DNA of 64,000 nucleotides, from assembly GCF_014077095.1 (NCBI RefSeq), contig NZ_JACGVG010000038.1, forward strand, positions 248,001-312,000, in the 5' to 3' direction. This DNA comes from Colwellia sp. MB02u-6. GTDB taxonomy: Bacteria; Pseudomonadota; Gammaproteobacteria; Enterobacterales; Alteromonadaceae. Shown here in pieces: positions 38,260 to 46,819 of this stretch. The notes beneath the pieces are model-generated. The model did no database searches and was not told the origin of the DNA. It saw only the letters and a list, made by a program, of their open reading frames with translations. Position numbers and translations under genes: made by a program. Each line of letters opens with the position of its first letter. The first letter of the stretch is position 1.

Positions 38260-40113
38260 TTGTCTGATAAAATTTTATCAAATGCTGAAACCTCATTTGA
38301 TCACAAAGCCTTTCTAGCGGCAGTTTCTGAACAAGCTGGCGTTTATCGCATGTATAACATAGCCCAAACGGTAATTTATGTTGGTAAAGCTAAGCAACTA
38401 AAAAAACGTTTAGCGAGTTATTTTCGCAAAGATGTTGGCAGTAATAAAACTCGCGCACTGGTTAAACAAATCTCTGCTATTGACGTGACCGTAACACACA
38501 CGGAAGGCGAAGCGCTGATCCTCGAAAACAATTATATTAAAAAGTATCAACCAAAATATAATATCTTACTGCGCGACGATAAAACCTATCCCTACTTACT
38601 GATTACCGATCACAAACATCCAAAATTAGGTTTACACCGTGGTGGAAAAAAAGTTAAAGGTGATTACTTTGGGCCATATCCAACGGTAGGTGCTGTCTGG
38701 GAAAGTTTGCGCTTAATGCAAAAGATTTTCCCACTAAGACAGTGTGAAGATAGCTATTATCGGGCCCGAAGTCGACCATGTTTACAGCACCAATTAGGCC
38801 GATGTTCAGCACCTTGTGTAGATAAAATATCGCCAACGGATTATCAAAAGCAAGTGCAGTTAGCCAAATTGTTTCTCAAAGGCAAAAGTTCGATTGTGAT
38901 TAAACACCTAGTAGAGAATATGGAAAACGCCAGCAAAGCGCTCAATTTTGAACACGCGGCAAAATACCGAGATCAAATTGCGACCTTAAGAAAAGTTCAG
39001 CAGCAACAGTTTGTCAGTGGCTCTGCCGCGGAAATGGATGTTATTGGGCTTCATCGTCATAAGTCTCAAGCTTGTATTCACTTATTATTTGTTCGAGAGC
39101 ATAAAATATTAGGTAGTAAAAGTTATTTTCCAACAGTGCCAGTCGATACTAGTGATGCCGAAATAATGGCTGCTTTTATTAGCCAACATTATATTGGTAA
39201 TGAACTTAACTTAGGTGCTATCCCAAAAGAAATTATTATCCCTGAGGCTATTGATAACCAGCAAGACATCGTTCAGGTTATTAGCGCCCAAGCAGAGCAT
39301 GAAGTAAAAATATCACATAATGTTCGCACTGAGCGCGCGCAATACCTTAAATTAGCTTGCACTAATGCTGCAACGGCTTTAATGACAAGAAACTCCCATA
39401 AAGAATCAATGCAGGCAAGATTTGTCGCATTAAATGAAGTGTTTGAACTAACCAATGGCATATCACGAATTGAATGTTTTGATATTAGCCATACTATGGG
39501 ACAACAAACCGTTGCGTCAAATGTGGTGTTTAATCAAGAAGGGCCGCTAAAAAGTGACTATCGACGCTACAACGTATATGGCATTACGCCAGGTGATGAC
39601 TATGCCGCCATGGCATTTGCTTTAGACAAACGCTATAGCAAAGTCACCAGTGAAGAAAAAATGCCAGACATTATTTTTATCGATGGCGGTAAAGGGCAGT
39701 TAGCAAAAGCTGAAGAGTTTTTTGCCGGCGTAGATAAAGTAAAAACCCCGCTATTGGTTGGGGTTGCGAAGGGTGAGTCAAGAAAGCCGGGGCTAGAAAC
39801 CTTAATATTAGCTGGCAGTCATCAACTCATATCGTTACCTGCCACGTCACCGGCACTGCACCTTGTACAACATATACGAGATGAGTCGCATCGGTTTGCC
39901 ATCACGGGACACAGAGCAAAACGACAAAAAGCCAGTAAAAAATCTACATTAGAAGATATTCCAGGAATAGGGGCTAAGAAAAGACAAGTACTTTTACAAT
40001 ATTTAGGTGGCTTACAAGAAGTATTAAAGGCAGACAGAACCGCGCTAGAAAAAGTGCCGGGTATCAGTAAAGTATTGGCAGAAAATATTTATGACGCCTT
40101 GCATGACAATTAA
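38260..40113 (+). CDS. uvrC: UvrABC excinuclease subunit C
   Basis: Makes both incisions in nucleotide excision repair. It has 617 residues. The N-terminal GIY-YIG nuclease is seen in GVYRMYNIAQTVIYVGKAKQ, a Cys cluster lies around CLQHQLGRCSAPC, the UVR motif is near residue 215, the RNase H-like nuclease has ECFDISHTMGQQTVAS, and the C-terminal HhH pair is IPGIGAKKRQVLLQYLGG and VPGISKVLAENIYDAL. The start is TTG 38260. It is coupled to uvrY, an order conserved in E. coli and relatives. Confidence 0.96.
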   Translation: MSDKILSNAETSFDHKAFLAAVSEQAGVYRMYNIAQTVIYVGKAKQLKKRLASYFRKDVGSNKTRALVKQISAIDVTVTHTEGEALILENNYIKKYQPKYNILLRDDKTYPYLLITDHKHPKLGLHRGGKKVKGDYFGPYPTVGAVWESLRLMQKIFPLRQCEDSYYRARSRPCLQHQLGRCSAPCVDKISPTDYQKQVQLAKLFLKGKSSIVIKHLVENMENASKALNFEHAAKYRDQIATLRKVQQQQFVSGSAAEMDVIGLHRHKSQACIHLLFVREHKILGSKSYFPTVPVDTSDAEIMAAFISQHYIGNELNLGAIPKEIIIPEAIDNQQDIVQVISAQAEHEVKISHNVRTERAQYLKLACTNAATALMTRNSHKESMQARFVALNEVFELTNGISRIECFDISHTMGQQTVASNVVFNQEGPLKSDYRRYNVYGITPGDDYAAMAFALDKRYSKVTSEEKMPDIIFIDGGKGQLAKAEEFFAGVDKVKTPLLVGVAKGESRKPGLETLILAGSHQLISLPATSPALHLVQHIRDESHRFAITGHRAKRQKASKKSTLEDIPGIGAKKRQVLLQYLGGLQEVLKADRTALEKVPGISKVLAENIYDALHDN

Positions 40114-40187
40114 CTCACAATCTGTGTAAAATGTCTTTTACCTCGATGTAATTTTAATTAGTTAACGATAAGAATATAAGACATATT

Positions 40188-40772
40188 ATGTGGACAATCC
40201 CCAACCAAATTACTTTATTTAGAATTGTTTTAATCCCGGTTTTTATCGTGGTGTTTTATTTGCCGGTGTCGTGGAATCATTTTGGTGCCTTTGTCGTCTT
40301 TTGGTTTGCCGCTGTGAGTGACGCGCTTGATGGTTATTTAGCAAGAAAACTTAATCAGTCGTCTGCCTTTGGTGCTTTTATTGATCCCGTTGCTGACAAG
40401 TTAATGGTGGTTGCTGCGCTGGTAATTTTGATTCAAGACCTTCAAGTTTGGTGGATATCAATATCAGCGATATTAATGATCGCGCGCGAAATATTTATTA
40501 GCGCCTTACGTGAATTCATGTCTTCACGAGGTAAAAGAGAAATAATCGCTGTTTCACAAATGGGTAAATATAAAACGGCCACACAAATGTTAGGTATTAT
40601 GGGATTAATTTGGTATCCAACTTATGATATCCCATTAATTTTGTTTGAATTTCCGCATGAAATATTACTTTTTGCCGCTTTTAGTTTTTATGCCATTGCC
40701 ACCGTGCTTACTTTTTGGTCTATGGTGATTTATTTCAAAGCGGCCTGGCCAGAGTTAACTAAGGTTAATTAG
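40188..40772 (+). CDS. pgsA: CDP-diacylglycerol-glycerol-3-phosphate phosphatidyltransferase
   Basis: Makes phosphatidylglycerol phosphate in the inner membrane. It has 194 residues and several membrane helices. The CDP-alcohol phosphotransferase motif DG-x2-AR-x8-G-x3-D-x3-D is complete in DALDGYLARKLNQSSAFGAF followed by IDPVADKLM. The N-terminus MWTIPNQITLFRIV is typical. The order uvrY-uvrC-pgsA followed by tRNA-Gly, Cys and Leu genes is the same as in E. coli. Confidence 0.95.
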   Translation: MWTIPNQITLFRIVLIPVFIVVFYLPVSWNHFGAFVVFWFAAVSDALDGYLARKLNQSSAFGAFIDPVADKLMVVAALVILIQDLQVWWISISAILMIAREIFISALREFMSSRGKREIIAVSQMGKYKTATQMLGIMGLIWYPTYDIPLILFEFPHEILLFAAFSFYAIATVLTFWSMVIYFKAAWPELTKVN

Positions 40773-40853
40773 TGTTAAATAGCTTGTTTTTAGTTAAAAA
40801 AACACCACATTAGTCGCTTTTTGAGCAGTCAAAATAAAATTGATATTAAAGGG

Positions 40854-40881
40854 TTGACTCATAAATTTTTCAATGTAGAAT
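40854..40881 (+). promoter_or_regulatory. Promoter of the Gly-Cys-Leu tRNA array
   Basis: TTGACT (40854-40859) and TAGAAT (40876-40881) are 16 bases apart and lie about 33 bases before the first tRNA-Gly gene. It is a good sigma-70 match. Confidence 0.75.
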
Positions 40882-40914
40882 GCGTTTCCAGTTGACAGGG
40901 AGTCAGCACATGAA

Positions 40915-40990
40915 GCGGCTGTAGCTCAGCTGGTAGAGCATCACGTTGCCAACGTGAATGTCACGAGTTCGAGTCTCGTCAGCCGCTCCA
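40915..40990 (+). tRNA. tRNA-Gly (anticodon GCC)
   Basis: A 76-base cloverleaf with encoded CCA and anticodon loop TTGCCAA. First gene of the array, corresponding in position to E. coli glyW. Confidence 0.96.
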
Positions 40991-41061
40991 ATTTCTCTTA
41001 AGAGAAAGATATAGGGAAGACTACCTTAGGGTAGTAAATGAAAGTAGTATTTGATGTAAGT

Positions 41062-41135
41062 GGCGGGTTGGCAGAGTGGCTATGCAGCGGATTGCAAATC
41101 CGTGTACCTCGGTTCGACTCCGGGACCCGCCTCCA
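41062..41135 (+). tRNA. tRNA-Cys (anticodon GCA)
   Basis: 74 bases with encoded CCA and anticodon loop TTGCAAA. The only single-copy member of the array, corresponding in position to E. coli cysT. Confidence 0.96.
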
Positions 41136-41139
41136 CATT

Positions 41140-41226
41140 GCCCGAGTGGTGGAATTGGTAGACACAAGGGATTTAAAATCCCTCGCTTGTAAGAGTGTGC
41201 CGGTTCAAGTCCGGCCTCGGGTACCA
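41140..41226 (+). tRNA. tRNA-Leu (anticodon UAA)
   Basis: 87 bases with the long variable arm of class II tRNAs, encoded CCA and anticodon loop TTTAAAA. It begins only 4 bases after tRNA-Cys and corresponds to E. coli leuZ. Confidence 0.96.
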
Positions 41227-41290
41227 TTTCATTGGTGCAGTAAGGATTAATACATATTGGCGTATGTATGGGTAAGTTTAAAATAATGAA

Positions 41291-41366
41291 GCGGCTGTAG
41301 CTCAGCTGGTAGAGCATCACGTTGCCAACGTGAATGTCACGAGTTCGAGTCTCGTCAGCCGCTCCA
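41291..41366 (+). tRNA. tRNA-Gly (anticodon GCC), second copy
   Basis: Identical in sequence to the copy at 40915, with encoded CCA. Confidence 0.96.
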
Positions 41367-41435
41367 AATTTTAAACAGGTTAAAAGTCTTATTTTGCTAG
41401 TTATATATTTGCTAGTTATAAATTGAGACCATGAG

Positions 41436-41511
41436 GCGGCTGTAGCTCAGCTGGTAGAGCATCACGTTGCCAACGTGAATGTCACGAGTTCGAGTCTCGT
41501 CAGCCGCTCCA
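41436..41511 (+). tRNA. tRNA-Gly (anticodon GCC), third copy
   Basis: Identical to the other Gly copies. It opens the first of two tandem Gly-Leu units whose spacers are nearly identical. Confidence 0.96.
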
Positions 41512-41572
41512 AATATGACAGTTTTTCTGTCAAAGTAGGGTCCCAATCTCTACTATAAAAAATACTCTCGTT

Positions 41573-41659
41573 GCCCGAGTGGTGGAATTGGTAGACACAA
41601 GGGATTTAAAATCCCTCGCTTGTAAGAGTGTGCCGGTTCAAGTCCGGCCTCGGGTACCA
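41573..41659 (+). tRNA. tRNA-Leu (anticodon UAA), second copy
   Basis: Identical to the copy at 41140. It is preceded by the hairpin-bearing spacer TGACAG...CTGTCA shared with the next unit. Confidence 0.96.
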
Positions 41660-41700
41660 TTACTGATTAATATCAGTTAGATGTATTGTAAAAATTCGAA

Positions 41701-41776
41701 GCGGCTGTAGCTCAGCTGGTAGAGCATCACGTTGCCAACGTGAATGTCACGAGTTCGAGTCTCGTCAGCCGCTCCA
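41701..41776 (+). tRNA. tRNA-Gly (anticodon GCC), fourth copy
   Basis: Identical to the other Gly copies. It opens the second tandem Gly-Leu unit. Confidence 0.96.
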
Positions 41777-41838
41777 AATATGACAGTTATTACTGTCAAA
41801 GTAGGGTCCCAATCTCTACTATAAAAAATACTCTCGTT

Positions 41839-41925
41839 GCCCGAGTGGTGGAATTGGTAGACACAAGGGATTTAAAATCCCTCGCTCGTAAGAGTGTGCC
41901 GGTTCAAGTCCGGCCTCGGGTACCA
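41839..41925 (+). tRNA. tRNA-Leu (anticodon UAA), third copy
   Basis: 87 bases with encoded CCA. It differs from the two other Leu copies by one base in the variable arm (CGCTCGTAAG in place of CGCTTGTAAG). Last gene of the array. Confidence 0.95.
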
Positions 41926-42540
41926 TACTTTTACTTTATGTTCTGTTGAGTAAATTAAAGAACTTCTATAGCAATTAAAATCTCCCCCAATACAATCAAA
42001 GCCTTGCCAATATGGTACATATAAATTTTTAACTACCTCTCTATAATAGTCACTGACTAGATTTTATTTTTTGTATTAATATTGAGATTGTCTGAAAATT
42101 TTTATGCTTTTAACGTCTTAAACCTTTGTTTAAATTTACCACGCATAAGTTCATCACGCATAAACTCACACATACTTTATCATGACTATCAGCACAAGCC
42201 TTTAATGCTACCTCCAACACACGTAAATAAAAAGTTAACCGCTATTTTTGTTTACGCAATTTTAATTTATCACTACCGATAATAATACTTTTAACATTAT
42301 CGAGACTAAAAATTTAAGATTTTTTACTAAAACCTGGCTAATAGAAATAGTACTGACAGAAATTTCCTTATTTTACTTAAGTCTAGTATCATCTAATGCT
42401 GACTGTTTATGCGTTAATTTGACGTAAGCTACTGAGCAACATAGTCTCGTCTAAACAATAATAATAACAATTAACCCCCAATTGAACCCTAGTTTTATAG
42501 CAGCCCCGTCAACTATATTGCAACAGTTCACAGAGAAATT
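41926..42540. other. Intergenic region between tRNA array and MFS gene
   Basis: About 615 very AT-rich bases. I see no credible gene, no clear terminator for the tRNA array and no recognisable regulatory site. The promoter of the MFS gene should lie towards its right end. Confidence 0.4.
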
Positions 42541-43890
42541 ATGTCTATCCGACCCCCAAAGCAATTAAATATTATTATCGCCATGTATCTTGGTTATGCC
42601 GCCATGATGATCTGTCGTCAAATGATTACTATTCTAAGCCCTGCCATGCTTGCCGATGATACCTTAGGCTTAACAAAAACAAATATTGGAGACTTTGCGG
42701 CTTATGGCACCCTAGGTGCACTGGTGGGTAAACTCATCTGGGGGCCTCTTGCTGATGTAATTGGTGGGCGCTTTACTTTTTTAATTGGAATTTTCCTTAC
42801 CGCGCTGTTTGTTATCGCCTTTGGACTTTCGCCTAATATAATGGCTTTTACTGTTTTTTCATTTTTGCTTTACTGTACAAAGTCTTCCGGCTGGCCAGGT
42901 ATGACTAAACTGGTTGGAGAATGGTATCACCCCCATCATTACGGACGGGTGTGGAGTATTATCTCTACCAGTTCTAGATTTAGTGTTGTGCTAGCGACGT
43001 TATTTTTTGGTTGGTTGTTGAGCTTTATGCATTGGCGCTCAGTAGCCTTCATCGCTGCGGCTTTTGCATTAGTTATATTTATTGGTTGTTATTTTTTCCT
43101 GAAAGAAAAACCCGAAAACCCAAATTTCTTTAGAGAAAATGAAGGTGATCATAGCGACACCAGTGCCGAAGGTATAGAGTTGGCGAAAGCATCAAAACAG
43201 GCGATTGATAACAAATACAATCACCCACTTCAAGGCACAAGTATGCTGGCGGGTATGCTGGCATTTGTTAAAAGCCCTAGAGTTTGGTTGGTCGTGCTCA
43301 TGCTAATGATGCTTACTTGTATGATGGCGTTTTTAGACTTTGTTGCGGTTTATCTTATGGAAACTTACCAATTATCCCCCTCACAGGCAGCAATGGCTTC
43401 TACTATATTTCCCGTCGGTTCTTTAGCTGGACTGTTAGCGTCGATCGCATTTTACGACCGTTTTTCAAAAAAGGGCATCCGGACAGTATTAACTATAGCG
43501 ATGACGCTGAGTTTATTAAGTGTACTGACCTTGAAATATTTATCTTGGTTTAATCTCAGTGTTGAGGTGAACTACATAGTAGCTTTGAGTGCAATTTTCT
43601 TATTCGCGTTTTCAATCTCTCCCGCTTATTACCTACCTATGTCAATATTTTCCATCGAATATGGTGGCCCCCATAGTGCAAAACTGGTGAGTTTTATTGA
43701 TGCTTTTGGCTTTGCGGCCAGTGCAACATTTGCTTTTATTGGTGGAAGATTGGCAGATAGTGCGGGCGGTTGGTCCAGTTTTATGAATATGCTTATATTG
43801 ATTTCAGCAGTTGGTATTATATCTGTTTGGGCATTTATGCATGCAGAATATAAAGCGGCAAAGTCAGGGGAAGTGTTAATTAAGTCCTAA
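42541..43890 (+). CDS. MFS transporter, possibly organophosphate-type
   Basis: A 449-residue inner-membrane protein with 12 predicted helices and a long charged central loop (about 195-235). It begins MSIRPPKQLNIIIAMYLGYA and has the MFS loop 2-3 motif GKLIWGPLADVIGGRFTFL. The region with KSSGWPGMTKLVGEWYHPHHYGR resembles GlpT/UhpT-type organophosphate antiporters, where W-P-x3-K is conserved. The substrate is unknown. It precedes TonB receptor 2 and sulfotransferase 2 in the same direction and may be the inner-membrane step of the same uptake route. Confidence 0.82.
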   Translation: MSIRPPKQLNIIIAMYLGYAAMMICRQMITILSPAMLADDTLGLTKTNIGDFAAYGTLGALVGKLIWGPLADVIGGRFTFLIGIFLTALFVIAFGLSPNIMAFTVFSFLLYCTKSSGWPGMTKLVGEWYHPHHYGRVWSIISTSSRFSVVLATLFFGWLLSFMHWRSVAFIAAAFALVIFIGCYFFLKEKPENPNFFRENEGDHSDTSAEGIELAKASKQAIDNKYNHPLQGTSMLAGMLAFVKSPRVWLVVLMLMMLTCMMAFLDFVAVYLMETYQLSPSQAAMASTIFPVGSLAGLLASIAFYDRFSKKGIRTVLTIAMTLSLLSVLTLKYLSWFNLSVEVNYIVALSAIFLFAFSISPAYYLPMSIFSIEYGGPHSAKLVSFIDAFGFAASATFAFIGGRLADSAGGWSSFMNMLILISAVGIISVWAFMHAEYKAAKSGEVLIKS

Positions 43891-44277
43891 TCACGTGATT
43901 TTATTAATGTTTATAAAAATTTTATCGCCACCCACCTAAGTAATGTTGGCGGGTGGTTCAAAAACAACTTCTTTTAAATAGAGCTTTTTCACCGAAGATT
44001 ACTGTTTATTCCCCCTATATCCAGTAATCTTTAAAATATTGTAGTATGCTATAGCGGCAAAATTTCTGCCATATTAAATAATGAAGTTATAAAACAGATA
44101 ATTTCTAGGCTACAGCCGTTTTCTAATTATTTTTAACGGTTTGTCGCTAAGAGGCAAAAGGATGTCGCTGTTGATAAGCGCTTTGCTTCAAAATTAAGAT
44201 ATTAATTTACTTAGTAGCAATTAAAATTGGCTAAGTCGCAGGAAGATAATCAACGAAGATAATCAACTAGGATATAC
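43891..44277. other. Intergenic region upstream of TonB receptor 2
   Basis: No gene is seen. A hairpin (CCACCC at 43928-43933 with GGGTGG at 43951-43956) lies just after the MFS gene and may end its transcript, although it lacks a T-run. The right half presumably carries the promoter of the receptor. Confidence 0.45.
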
Positions 44278-46677
44278 ATGTATCAAATAAACCGACCCGT
44301 TAAAACAGCCTTAACTATGGCGATCGCTCTGGCATTGAGCAATGGCACAGTACAAGCTCAAGAAAAGAGTAAAGTAGAAGACAAAAAAGTTGAGACTGAA
44401 CGTCAGATCGAAACTATAGTTGTTACTTCAACTCGAAGAGCAGAGAACCAACAAACTGTACCGCTCGCTGTACAGGCGATGAGTGGTGCAAAACTTCAAG
44501 AACTAGGCATTGATAGCTTTGAAGACTACATCGCGTTGCTACCAGGTGTTAGCTCTGAAGGTCAAGCGCCCGGTAAACAAGAAACATATATCCGTGGTGT
44601 ATCCGCGGGTCGTTCTGATGTCAGACTTGCTGGCATTGGCGGTGAGCCAAGTGTTGCCTTTTATCTCGACGAAGCACCAATTACCACGCCCGGTCGTAAT
44701 ATAGACTTATATGCAGTTGATCTACAACGCATTGAAGTTTTAAAAGGTCCTCAAGGTACATTATTTGGCGCTAGTTCACAGGCAGGTACTGTACGTCTTA
44801 TTACCAATAAACCGGTATTGGACGAATTCAGGGCAGGTGGTGAGGTAGGTATGTCATCTACTAAGAGCGGTGGTATCAGTAATAAAACTGAGGGCTATCT
44901 TAATATCCCTATTGTAGACGATACATTTGCAATACGAATTGCGGCTTATAATTCTACTGATGCTGGCTTTATTGATAACGCCCTTAGCACGACTCAATTA
45001 CCATTGACTAATCCAGGATTAGGTGGCAGCGTTCCTTCATCTCGTCAGGCTGTAAGTAACGCCACGCTTGCAAAAGATGATTACAATGAAGCGACACATA
45101 GAGGCATGAGAGTCAGTGCATTATGGCAAATCAATAACGATTGGGATTTGTTAATACAACACACAAACCAACAGCTTGATACTGAAGGCTCTTTTGAATA
45201 CGACCCGGCTATTAGTACTGAAGATGACTTAAATGCTTCGACTTTCTCTCCCACTGAAGGTGATGATCAGGTCGACCTCACACAATGGACGCTAAATGGT
45301 ATGCTTGGCGGACTTGAAGTTATCTATAACGGCTCGTTCACCAGCCGAACGTTCCAAGGTAATACTGATTATACGGCTTATATTGAAATAGGCCCATATG
45401 TGCCTTACTACACTTGTAGTTACCCAGGTTATGATGAATGTTTTAGTCCTGTGATGACGACTTCTGAGCAATTCGAAACAGAGCGTGTTGTGCACGAAAT
45501 TCGTGTTGCAACCAATGCTGAAGATCGTTTTCGAGCGATTGGTGGTGTTTTCTATGATGATCAGCAACTTAACACCTTAACCGACTTCAACTATGCTGGG
45601 TCTATTGCTGCAGGTTTCTCACCAAACTTTCCGATACCGGGCGCTTTTACTAATACAGATGGTAGTGCTCGACCTCCTGGCGTAACCTACTTCAATGATT
45701 ACCAAACAGATCGTGAAGAGCTATCGGTATTTGGTGAACTTGCTTACGATGTTACTGACGATGTCACCGTAACCGTAGGTGCTCGCCACTACGAGATTGA
45801 AATGGGTTTAATGGGACAATCGCCTTTTGGCCAAAGAGCATCTGGACCAGAAGCTGATGCCGGAACCAATGTCGATTCAAGACTGGCTGGTTTGACTCCT
45901 GCAACGATATCAGGAACTATTTACAAAGCCAATATACGCTGGAAAATGAATGCTGACGCGATGTTTTATGGCACGTATTCAGAAGGCTTTAGAGGCGGTG
46001 GATTCAATCGTTCAGCTGGCACGGGTGGCATTCCAGCGACCTTTGATACCGATACTGTCGTCAGTGTTGAATTTGGCTGGAAAACTGCTTGGCTTGACAA
46101 TACATTGCGTTTTAACGGCGCTATATATAATGTTGACTTCAGTGATATGCAGCAAGGTGTTCTAGATCTTAGTATCGCCAACAACTCATTCTTTGACAAT
46201 GTTGGATCGTCTGAAATCAATGGTCTTGAATCTGAACTTAATTGGGCTGCGACCGATAATGTTGATCTTTTTGGCTCATTTAGCTATATCGATTCAGAAT
46301 TGACCGATATTCCAAATACGCTAGTGAATATCACACCTGTAGGGTCAAACCTGCCTTATGCACCAGAAAGTGAAGGCGTTATTGGCGGACGTTACTATCA
46401 AGAAATCGGCGATTTTTCTGCTGTTTTCCAAGGCGTATTCAAGTGGACAGACTCACGTTTTAATAGTCTAGTTGATGCTGACCGTGTCGAGTTACCGTCT
46501 TATACTCAGGTTAACCTGTCAGCCTCTATTGGCAAAGATGACTGGAAAGCAACGTTCTTTATTGACAATGCTACCGACTCTCTTGGACAAGTTGCCGCAG
46601 GTTCAGCTGATAATGTCTTCAGGGTTTCACCGACAAGACCTCGTACTATTGGCTTTAGACTAAGCTATGATTACTAG
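44278..46677 (+). CDS. TonB-dependent outer-membrane receptor (copy 2)
   Basis: A 799-residue receptor. The signal peptide ends near TVQAQ, followed by the TonB-box-like ETIVVTSTRR. The plug (about 55-185) has VPLAVQAMSGAKLQELGIDS and VLKGPQGTLFGASSQAGTVR, then a barrel ending in RTIGFRLSYDY. A barrel loop carries a close Cys pair (YYTCSYPGYDECF). It is only distantly similar to copy 1, so the two are not a recent duplication. A terminator (46716-46748) separates it from sulfotransferase 2. Confidence 0.93.
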   Translation: MYQINRPVKTALTMAIALALSNGTVQAQEKSKVEDKKVETERQIETIVVTSTRRAENQQTVPLAVQAMSGAKLQELGIDSFEDYIALLPGVSSEGQAPGKQETYIRGVSAGRSDVRLAGIGGEPSVAFYLDEAPITTPGRNIDLYAVDLQRIEVLKGPQGTLFGASSQAGTVRLITNKPVLDEFRAGGEVGMSSTKSGGISNKTEGYLNIPIVDDTFAIRIAAYNSTDAGFIDNALSTTQLPLTNPGLGGSVPSSRQAVSNATLAKDDYNEATHRGMRVSALWQINNDWDLLIQHTNQQLDTEGSFEYDPAISTEDDLNASTFSPTEGDDQVDLTQWTLNGMLGGLEVIYNGSFTSRTFQGNTDYTAYIEIGPYVPYYTCSYPGYDECFSPVMTTSEQFETERVVHEIRVATNAEDRFRAIGGVFYDDQQLNTLTDFNYAGSIAAGFSPNFPIPGAFTNTDGSARPPGVTYFNDYQTDREELSVFGELAYDVTDDVTVTVGARHYEIEMGLMGQSPFGQRASGPEADAGTNVDSRLAGLTPATISGTIYKANIRWKMNADAMFYGTYSEGFRGGGFNRSAGTGGIPATFDTDTVVSVEFGWKTAWLDNTLRFNGAIYNVDFSDMQQGVLDLSIANNSFFDNVGSSEINGLESELNWAATDNVDLFGSFSYIDSELTDIPNTLVNITPVGSNLPYAPESEGVIGGRYYQEIGDFSAVFQGVFKWTDSRFNSLVDADRVELPSYTQVNLSASIGKDDWKATFFIDNATDSLGQVAAGSADNVFRVSPTRPRTIGFRLSYDY

Positions 46678-46715
46678 CATTTGACCTTATTTTAAAGTAT
46701 TTTAAGATAGGCTAG

Positions 46716-46748
46716 GGTCGGCGTTTAATCACGCCGACCTATTTTTTT
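46716..46748 (+). terminator. Intrinsic terminator after TonB receptor 2
   Basis: GGTCGGCGT and ACGCCGACC around TTAATC, followed by seven T residues, 39 bases beyond the receptor stop codon. Confidence 0.93.
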
Positions 46749-46819
46749 CTGGACCTTTATAGATTCTGAACCTTCATAGATAATATCAATTGTATCTTGA
46801 TATTTACCGAGAGATTATT

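Noticed and set aside
41021-41949. Several short frames over the tRNA array
   Set aside because: They overlap tRNA genes and recur only because the tRNA genes are repeated.
42082-42282. A 66-codon frame in the gap before the MFS gene
   Set aside because: No ribosome binding site, biased composition typical of random AT-rich DNA, no recognisable motif.
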